From: Actinomycetes bacterium
GTDB taxonomy: Bacteria > Actinomycetota > Coriobacteriia > Coriobacteriales > JAEZZM01
Reading direction: 5' to 3'
Length of the DNA: 54,051 nucleotides
NCBI GenBank assembly: GCA_023418575.1
Contig: JAEZZM010000048.1
Span: forward strand, 1-54,051
Shown here: positions 48,226 to 54,051 of the stretch, one piece after another
Layout of the letters: every line of letters begins with the position of its first letter
How positions within the stretch are numbered: the stretch's first letter is position 1
Position numbers and translations under genes: made by a program
The notes under the pieces: generated by a model
What the model was told of the DNA's origin: nothing
Database searches by the model: none
Seen by the model: the letters and a program-made list of their open reading frames with translations, nothing else

Positions 48226-49653
48226 TTATGCTATATTATTTGCTTCATCTCTTAATTTTCTCAATTTATGCACTTCTTTGAATACAAATACAGATGTCAC
48301 CAATACCGCTAAAATGTCAGAAAGTGGCACTGAAAGGATGATGCTCACCAAAGGATCTACACCAAATTGCGCCTCAAGCAAAGGTGGCAAAATCAAATAA
48401 AGAGGAATCAAGAAGATGATTTGACGAGTCATCTCCAAGATGGCAGATTTAATGGGTTGACCAGAGCTCTGAAAATAACTAGAGCCCATAATTTGAAAAC
48501 CAACCAAAGGAAAGAAGATGGTATAAAGCTTAAGTGCAAAGCTCGAAAATTCATGAAGATGTTCTTCAATACCAAAAAGTCCAATAAGTTGATAGGGAAA
48601 AAGATGGGCTACTACAAAAAAGGCCGTAGCAAAAATGGTAGCTACCAAACACCCCAGCTTAAGGGTGTCTAATACACGTTGCCAGTTTTTTGCACCAAAG
48701 TTATATCCAATAATAGGCTGAGCACCAATAATCAAACCCACCAAAGGCATGATGGCGATAAGAGCTGCGCGTTGTGCAACGCCAATGCTGGCAAGTGCTC
48801 CTGCTGCTCCAATTTCAGGATTCAGTGAGCCGTAGTGAGTTAAGAGCTGATTGAGCACAATTGAAACCAGCGTAGCGGCAACCTGCATAACAAAACTTGC
48901 AATACCAAGACTCAAAATCTTAAACATAAGTCTTGGCTTGGGGCGCATCTTACTCAAGCGAATATGGAATGCAGCCTGCTTTGAGCAGCACATATACCAA
49001 AGTACGGGACAAGCAGCTATACCTTGACCCATAATAGTGGCAACCGCCGAACCCTCAATACCCAGGCGCATTTGAATTACAAAAAGCCAGTTCAAAATGA
49101 TGCATGAGGTGGTGCCCAAAATATTGGTTCCCAAGGCCAAGTTAGGCTTTCCCATAGTTCTCAAGAAGTTATTCATACCCATACCAAGAGATAGGGTGAT
49201 AAAACCGCTCATGATTATTTGAACAAAGACCTTAGTTTCATGATAGATTTCTTGACTCGTTCCAATAATCACCAATATGGGATCAATAGCAATAAAACCT
49301 AAGAGTGCAATAATGAGGGCCAATATAATGAGCAGAAGGGTAGTGTTGCCAACGGTTTCTTCTACCTCTTCATGCCTGCCTTGCCCCATTAAAATAGCAG
49401 TTAAAGCATTGCCACCTTGTCCTGCCATTAATGAAAAACCCATAAGTACCGTCATTACGGGTATAGCCAGGGTGGTAACTGCCACACCAACTTCCCCTAA
49501 AGCATGCCCCAAAAAGATAGTATCCACAATGTTATACAGCATGGAACATATCATGCCGATAATAGCGGGGACTGAAAACTCTAGGAGCAGTTTCCCAACT
49601 TTTTCTGTTCCCAATCTGCTGGGAGCTTTTTTATGAGTAATTGTCTCAGTCAT
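48226..49653 (-). CDS. MATE-family multidrug exporter
   Basis: A MATE transporter of about 475 residues with twelve hydrophobic segments: LGTEKVGKLLLEFSVPAIIG, MICSMLYNIVDTIFLGHALG, GGNALTAILMGQG, GQPIKSAILEMTRQIIFLIP. I choose the ATG at 49653 (start MTETITHKKAP) because the family N-terminus begins there and AGGG lies seven bases upstream; an open reading continues another 23 codons without homology. It precedes the MarR gene and is probably under its control. Confidence 0.9.
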   Translation of the reverse strand: MTETITHKKAPSRLGTEKVGKLLLEFSVPAIIGMICSMLYNIVDTIFLGHALGEVGVAVTTLAIPVMTVLMGFSLMAGQGGNALTAILMGQGRHEEVEETVGNTTLLLIILALIIALLGFIAIDPILVIIGTSQEIYHETKVFVQIIMSGFITLSLGMGMNNFLRTMGKPNLALGTNILGTTSCIILNWLFVIQMRLGIEGSAVATIMGQGIAACPVLWYMCCSKQAAFHIRLSKMRPKPRLMFKILSLGIASFVMQVAATLVSIVLNQLLTHYGSLNPEIGAAGALASIGVAQRAALIAIMPLVGLIIGAQPIIGYNFGAKNWQRVLDTLKLGCLVATIFATAFFVVAHLFPYQLIGLFGIEEHLHEFSSFALKLYTIFFPLVGFQIMGSSYFQSSGQPIKSAILEMTRQIIFLIPLYLILPPLLEAQFGVDPLVSIILSVPLSDILAVLVTSVFVFKEVHKLRKLRDEANNIA

Positions 49654-49868
49654 CTCTGGACCCTGGCATTCCTTAGACAGAAAAACAGTGCCCTGCATCT
49701 GTAAGCAGTTGCACTGTTTCAAATTACAATCTTAAATCAGCCTGGCATTTGTATAGCTGTATTTTTGCGTACTCTCCATTATATAAAGCTTGAAAGCCGC
49801 ATCTATTCTAAAAGGCAGTTATATAGTTAAAGCACATAGTTTAAGCGTCTCTAATTCACATATATTGC

Positions 49869-50993
49869 TTACTTTGTTTGACCATCTGCAGGACGACCAT
49901 CTTCAGGACGATCAAGACGTATATATGAGGTCCGCGGACATAGACTTACTGCTAAGCCCCCCACAATAATGCCAAGGTAAAGGCTTAAACAGCGGGTTAC
50001 AAGCATCATGCCAAAGGCCTCATTAGCAGGCATGATTTTTGCGTAGCTGTGAGCAAAAAAGATTTCAGATGCTCCAGCACCTCCAGGTAGGGGGATGCTT
50101 TCGGTGGCAATTACGCAAAGACTTTGTAAGGCAAGCATGGTAAAGAAATTAATATTAAATCCCATAGCATGGGCGATAAACCAAGGAATACTATAAAGAG
50201 CTGTCATCTGTAGACAGATAAGTACTGATACCTTAAGCAAAAGCAAGGGATTCTCTTTGGCTCGCTTACCACAGAGTTTATATTCGTCCAAAAACTGCTC
50301 AGTCTTTTCTTTGCTGGGGGCAAAGCGTTTGAAGAGGCGGTTTCTTCTCGCCATTCTGGCTAGCTTTCTAATGATTTTTGGTGCTAAGCGTGTTGAGAAG
50401 AGCAAGGCTGCAATACAAAGGCTAAAGAGGACCTGTGCTCCAATTCCGTAGGCAACAATCAGCATGCTGGCAGTGTTAGATGCAATGGTAGAAACAGCTC
50501 CACAAACAAAGGCAAAAATGGCAAAAAGGCATAAAATAAGGTGGTAGAGCATGTTAAAGGAAAAGAGACTTGAGAGGCATGCGGCAGCAGAGATTCCATC
50601 TCTTTGCATCATATAAAACTGGCCAAATTGCCCCGCAGAGCCTCCAGGAGAAATTGAGCTAAAGAAATAATCGCTTAGAGCATAGATATAAGAGCGCATA
50701 ATACTAACGCGATAACCATTACTGCGCAGCAAGAGCTTATAGCTGAGCGCCTCAAACAGCATGAAAATAAAAAAGCAAGTAGCAGCAAGGCCAAGATAGC
50801 TCAATTTAAGCTGAGTTAAGAGCTTCAAAACCTTAGACTTATCTACGCCGTGAGAGGCAATGAGTAGGCCTGCCAATACTATTGCTATAACAATAAGTAT
50901 GTGGCGTGCAGTCTGGTCGGGGCGTTTTTGGCCTGCACCTTCAACCGCGCCACTTAAGGGTATGCCAGGTTTTTCTGATGTCTGTAGTTTCAT
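49869..50993 (-). CDS. LPG-synthase-like membrane protein (flippase-type)
   Basis: A membrane protein of about 374 residues with roughly eight helices, of the lysylphosphatidylglycerol_synth_TM (UPF0104) family: FEALSYKLLLRSNGYRVSI, SPGGSAGQFGQFYMMQRDG, and ESIPLPGGAGASEIFFA (PxPGGxGxxE motif). The soluble aminoacyl-transfer half of MprF is missing, so it resembles the lipid-flipping or transport half only. It starts just after the polysaccharide deacetylase stop (ATG 50993, 15-base gap), with the GT28 enzyme two genes upstream, which hints at movement of a glycolipid. Confidence 0.85.
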   Translation of the reverse strand: MKLQTSEKPGIPLSGAVEGAGQKRPDQTARHILIVIAIVLAGLLIASHGVDKSKVLKLLTQLKLSYLGLAATCFFIFMLFEALSYKLLLRSNGYRVSIMRSYIYALSDYFFSSISPGGSAGQFGQFYMMQRDGISAAACLSSLFSFNMLYHLILCLFAIFAFVCGAVSTIASNTASMLIVAYGIGAQVLFSLCIAALLFSTRLAPKIIRKLARMARRNRLFKRFAPSKEKTEQFLDEYKLCGKRAKENPLLLLKVSVLICLQMTALYSIPWFIAHAMGFNINFFTMLALQSLCVIATESIPLPGGAGASEIFFAHSYAKIMPANEAFGMMLVTRCLSLYLGIIVGGLAVSLCPRTSYIRLDRPEDGRPADGQTK

Positions 50994-51008
50994 AGTTCTC
51001 AATTTCCC

Positions 51009-51716
51009 TTAGCGATTAGACCCTTGTAGCCATTGTAATACCAAGTTGGTGTTTGTGGGACACATGCGGTAGGCTTCAGGATCTGCCGCTCCTGCGCATC
51101 CATCGTGCATGACGATAAGGACGGGCAAATTACCCAGGCTTTTTGCCCTGTGGTAGGCAGCCTGTGTCTTGCCAAGTATCTGCGAGCTCTGTTCTAATTT
51201 CCAATCACCAAGCAAGCTATCCCAGTGTACTAATCTCAAGCCATATCTCCAGGCAAACAAAATAATGCCAATATTATAAAAACCATGTGGTGGCCTTAGA
51301 TATCTGGGCTTAAAACCAAGCTCTCTAAAAACTTTGTAGGCACGCTTGAGATCTTGGTAGCTTGACCAAGGCTTGAGAGCTAAGCGATGCTCATATGCAT
51401 GGATACCCAAGATATGCCCCGCATTTTCTAAGGATTCCAGATATGAGCGGGCAGCTTGTTTGTCCATCTTTTCTAGTTTTGATGCAAGCATAAAAAAGAG
51501 TGCACGCTTTGAGCAATGCTCTAGGCAGTCTAAAAGCTTTGGGCTTATCGCCGAGGGCCCGTCATCAAAGCTTATAATGAGCTGGTCCTCTTTGCAGTGC
51601 TCAGCCAGTGATTGGCGCAGCTTAGAGCCAAGCCTTCTGCCATAGAGATTAGGCAGTATATAGCAGGCGATAACATAGAGGCCTATGAGTGTGAGAGCAA
51701 GAATGGCTAGCTTCAT
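51009..51716 (-). CDS. Polysaccharide deacetylase-like membrane protein
   Basis: A 235-residue protein with an N-terminal membrane helix (ILALTLIGLYVIACYIL) and a NodB-type carbohydrate esterase 4 domain: SFDDGPS (catalytic Asp and metal Asp), HAYEH (metal His pair), RPPHG, and a late HDG motif (VMHDGCAG). The helix would place the catalytic domain at the outer face. It lies 25 bases after the GT28 gene, in one operon. Substrate may be an N-acetylated sugar of a glycolipid or cell-wall polymer; this is inference from context. Confidence 0.87.
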   Translation of the reverse strand: MKLAILALTLIGLYVIACYILPNLYGRRLGSKLRQSLAEHCKEDQLIISFDDGPSAISPKLLDCLEHCSKRALFFMLASKLEKMDKQAARSYLESLENAGHILGIHAYEHRLALKPWSSYQDLKRAYKVFRELGFKPRYLRPPHGFYNIGIILFAWRYGLRLVHWDSLLGDWKLEQSSQILGKTQAAYHRAKSLGNLPVLIVMHDGCAGAADPEAYRMCPTNTNLVLQWLQGSNR

Positions 51717-51741
51717 GTCTAAGTGCTACTTTCTATTGTGC

Positions 51742-52866
51742 CTACCAGCTGCCCTGCGACACATGCTTAATCAAAGCCTGCTCTAAGTTAAATTCTTGCA
51801 AGCTTTCTTGCTTTATTTTGCGCATATTTTGCTGGTATAAAGGCAGTTCAGCCCTCAGCTGATGGCTTTGAGCCCGCAGCCTTGATTTATTCATAAGTTG
51901 GCCGCCCAGGCTTTCGCTGAGCTTATCGGCAATTCGTTTTGAGTGCCATGGCATGAGAGCAGCTCCAATACCCGCTTCTTCTATAAATTGGGCATTTCCC
52001 TTTTCTTGAGGAAGCTTAGGTTGAAGATACCAGATGGGTACTTCGTGAGCTATGGCCTCCATAAGGCTCAGTCCTCCAGGTTTACCAATAATGCAATCTG
52101 CCCAGTTAAGCTGCTCTTTCATGTTGTCTACATAGGCATATACTTCAAGGTTTTTAATGCCTGAGTTAGCTAATTTATAGAAAAGCTCGCGATTATCGCC
52201 ACAGATGACTCTGATCTGAGCATTAAATTGTTCAGAAATTCTTTTGTAAAAGCTTGAATGTTTAGGTAAAAGTCCAAGTCCGCCGCCGCTAATAAGAATC
52301 TTTAAGCGTGGTTGATCTTGAATTTTAGTTTTATTGGGCTCTTGGATAAGGGAGCAAACTAAGATTTTATCGCCATCAACTCCTGCTGCTAGCAACTCTT
52401 CTTTGGTATGTTCTGAGGGCACGAGGTATAGGTCACATTCATCTTGTATCCAGTACTTGTGAACACTAAAGTCGGTAATGCAGATTACTAGCTTGCTTTT
52501 TTGATTGTAGTGGCGTTTATAACTAGCAAGAAAATGAGCGGCCATAGAATATGAGGCAATATAGACATCTGCGGGCTTTTGTTGTGCCTGTTTGTCTAAA
52601 ACCTTGTGCATCTTGCGTTCAAGAAGGGCTAAGAAGGCAGGATCTTGCTTATCATCTTGGGTAAGTCCTCCCAGATATGAGAGAACCTGTGGGGACCTTA
52701 CCAAACCCTTATAACAGCCATAAATAAGATCGCTTATTTCAGGCCAAGCTTCTTCATAAAGGTCATAAAGCTTAAGCTCATGAGAACCAGATAAGAGCAT
52801 ATTGAGTGCTTGAGCTGCGGCATAGTGCCCGCTTCCAAACTTACAATAATAAACTGCAAACTTCAT
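51742..52866 (-). CDS. GT28 MGDG-synthase-like glycosyltransferase
   Basis: A 374-residue glycosyltransferase of the MGDG-synthase/processive diacylglycerol glucosyltransferase type: N-terminal VYYCKFGSGHYAAAQALN (lipid-acceptor loop), CITDFSVHKYWI, ISGGGLGL, and the nucleotide-sugar motif GKPGGLSLMEAIAHEVPI. It likely adds a sugar to a membrane lipid at the cytoplasmic face. It is the first gene of an operon with the deacetylase and the LPG-synthase-like membrane protein. Confidence 0.88.
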   Translation of the reverse strand: MKFAVYYCKFGSGHYAAAQALNMLLSGSHELKLYDLYEEAWPEISDLIYGCYKGLVRSPQVLSYLGGLTQDDKQDPAFLALLERKMHKVLDKQAQQKPADVYIASYSMAAHFLASYKRHYNQKSKLVICITDFSVHKYWIQDECDLYLVPSEHTKEELLAAGVDGDKILVCSLIQEPNKTKIQDQPRLKILISGGGLGLLPKHSSFYKRISEQFNAQIRVICGDNRELFYKLANSGIKNLEVYAYVDNMKEQLNWADCIIGKPGGLSLMEAIAHEVPIWYLQPKLPQEKGNAQFIEEAGIGAALMPWHSKRIADKLSESLGGQLMNKSRLRAQSHQLRAELPLYQQNMRKIKQESLQEFNLEQALIKHVSQGSW

Positions 52867-52929
52867 AAGATCCCTTTGCTTTAGATAATAGTGCTTGTTT
52901 TACGCTCGGTTTATACTATGCGATATATA

Positions 52930-52965
52930 AGCTATGTATAACATAGCTATGTAATACATAATATA
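52930..52965. promoter_or_regulatory. Palindrome in the GT28/galE divergent promoter region
   Basis: AGCTATGT (52930-52937) and ACATAGCT (52941-52948) form a perfect 8-bp palindrome around ATA, followed by ATGTAATACAT, another short symmetric element. They lie in the AT-rich 182-base spacer between two divergent genes and could serve as an operator for either; no regulator gene is next to them. Confidence 0.4.
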
Positions 52966-53048
52966 ATATAAAACAATGCTTATGTGCAAGAGCTTAAGCT
53001 GATACACTTATGAAGAGTTCACAGCAGACAAAGTTCTGGAGGTTGTTC

Positions 53049-54051
53049 ATGAAGGTCTTAATTACTGGTGGAGCAGGCTATATTGGCTCGACTATTGCCT
53101 CATGTTGCCTGGATAAAGGCATTACACCAATTATTTTGGATGATTTTAGTAAGGGCCTAAAAAGCTTTGCATCACAGCACAGCTATTATGAAGGTGACAT
53201 TGCGGATAGAGATCTTATCCAGAAAATTTGTAAAGAACATGAATTAGATGCTGTTATTCATTGTGCAGCAAAGATTGTAGTGCCTGAGTCGGTAAGCATG
53301 CCCTTGGCTTATTATGAAAACAATGTGGCAAAATCAATCACCTTGCTAGAGGAGCTTGAAAAAGCAGGGGTAAAACGTTTTATCCTAAGCTCAACTGCCT
53401 CTATGTATAAGCCAGGCCCAGATCTTATGGTAGATGAGGACTCAGAGATAGCAAGCAATAGTCCCTATACCTCTTCAAAGATCATGCTTGAGCAAATTAT
53501 GCAAGATTTTGCCAAGGTAAGTAAGCTAAAGATGCTGGCCTTGCGTTATTTTAATCCCATTGGTGCAGATCCCAAATTAAGGACTGGTTTGCAAAATCCC
53601 AAACCAAGCCATGCTTTAGGTAAAATGCTTGAAGCCTACAAAGAGCATAAGCCCTTTACCGTTACCGGAGTTGACTGGCCCACGCGCGACGGTTCAGGTT
53701 TGAGAGACTATATTCACGTGTGGGACTTAGCCTGTGCCCATGTAGCTGCACTTGAGCGTTTTGATCAGATTATGGAGCAGTCAAATAAAGAGGGCTATGA
53801 GGTAATTAACCTGGGAACCGGAACAGGAACTACCGTTTTTGAGTTGGCTTCTGCCTTTGGTGAGGCAAGCGGTAGGGCGCTTGAAATTATTACCGATAAA
53901 CCAAGGCCTGGTGATGTGGTGGGCTGTGCTACTCGTTGTGATAAAGCAAAGCGTCTCCTTAATTGGAGTTGCCAGCTTTCAATTGCCCAAGGTGTGCAGC
54001 ATGCTTTACAGTTTTCAGAAAAGCTTCCTGCAATATTAGAGCAAGAAAAAA
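53049..54051 (+). CDS. galE: UDP-glucose 4-epimerase, 3' partial
   Basis: An open frame of 334 codons running off the window end. The NAD-binding GGAGYIGS (about 8-15), SSTASMY with the active-site Ser/Thr, YTSSK catalytic Tyr/Lys pair, ALRYFNPIGAD and the DWPTRDGSGLRDYIHVWDLA block identify UDP-galactose/glucose 4-epimerase. It interconverts UDP-Glc and UDP-Gal, supplying the sugar nucleotides used by nearby glycosyltransferases such as the divergently transcribed GT28 enzyme. GGAGG lies six bases before the ATG. The last few codons are missing. Confidence 0.95.
   Translation, partial: MKVLITGGAGYIGSTIASCCLDKGITPIILDDFSKGLKSFASQHSYYEGDIADRDLIQKICKEHELDAVIHCAAKIVVPESVSMPLAYYENNVAKSITLLEELEKAGVKRFILSSTASMYKPGPDLMVDEDSEIASNSPYTSSKIMLEQIMQDFAKVSKLKMLALRYFNPIGADPKLRTGLQNPKPSHALGKMLEAYKEHKPFTVTGVDWPTRDGSGLRDYIHVWDLACAHVAALERFDQIMEQSNKEGYEVINLGTGTGTTVFELASAFGEASGRALEIITDKPRPGDVVGCATRCDKAKRLLNWSCQLSIAQGVQHALQFSEKLPAILEQEK

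Overview
The window looks like a chromosomal segment of a low-to-mid GC actinobacterium, most likely a member of the Coriobacteriia (Atopobiaceae-like). The reasons are the actinobacterial chaperone cluster dnaK-grpE-dnaJ-hspR-clpB with a MerR-type HspR, combined with AT-rich third positions, many lineage-restricted small proteins, and an anaerobe's hydrogenase-maturation set (HypF-HypC-HypD-HypE with a NikR-type regulator). The genus is an inference; no rRNA is present.

Bases 1 to about 4020 are the right end of a prophage. In order they hold the 3' part of a tail or fibre gene, a membrane-anchored coiled-coil protein, a holin, a remnant of a second holin, a lipoprotein on the opposite strand (a probable moron), and a CHAP endolysin with cell-wall-binding modules. 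These are followed by a terminator, a strongly promoted structured transcript with a 27-codon ORF, and a small helical protein. The prophage ends at a copy of the 3' end of a tRNA-Ser gene (3998-4020), the likely attachment core.

From 4.1 to 9.4 kb come a metal P-type ATPase with a DUF6110-like partner (minus strand), tadA, the SRP RNA (minus strand), a DegV protein and a DUF1836 protein. From 9.5 to 12.5 kb lies the conserved dnaX-ybaB-recR replication/repair block. From 12.5 to 22.1 kb are a zinc-phospholipase-like protein, an MFS permease with a TraX-like protein, asd, a glycosyltransferase, and an operon-like run of TauE permease, LytS kinase, LytTR regulator and YfcE-like phosphoesterase.

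From 22.3 to 34.0 kb nearly everything is on the minus strand: a stand-alone PGI of the transaldolase-PGI type, hypE/D/C/F, nikR, a small unknown helical protein, thioredoxin, and a translationally coupled pair made of a PIN-TM-TPR protein and a large DUF6049-like extracytoplasmic protein. A degenerate uracil-DNA-glycosylase-fold protein and a 2[4Fe-4S] ferredoxin follow.

From 35.5 to 42.1 kb is the heat-shock operon. From 42.3 kb onward are an SdpI-like protein, two MATE exporters (one followed by a MarR regulator with repeated AT-rich boxes), a PepF-type peptidase, a DHFR with an N-terminal extension, and a three-gene envelope module (GT28 glycolipid synthase, polysaccharide deacetylase, LPG-synthase-like membrane protein). 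A galE cut by the window end closes the segment.

A recurring non-coding theme is short, imperfect tandem duplications placed at or just after stop codons; at least eight spacers show it. The most unusual protein-level observations are the PIN-TM-TPR fusion, the zinc-cysteine-free DnaX, and the SCA (instead of CPx) motif of the metal ATPase.
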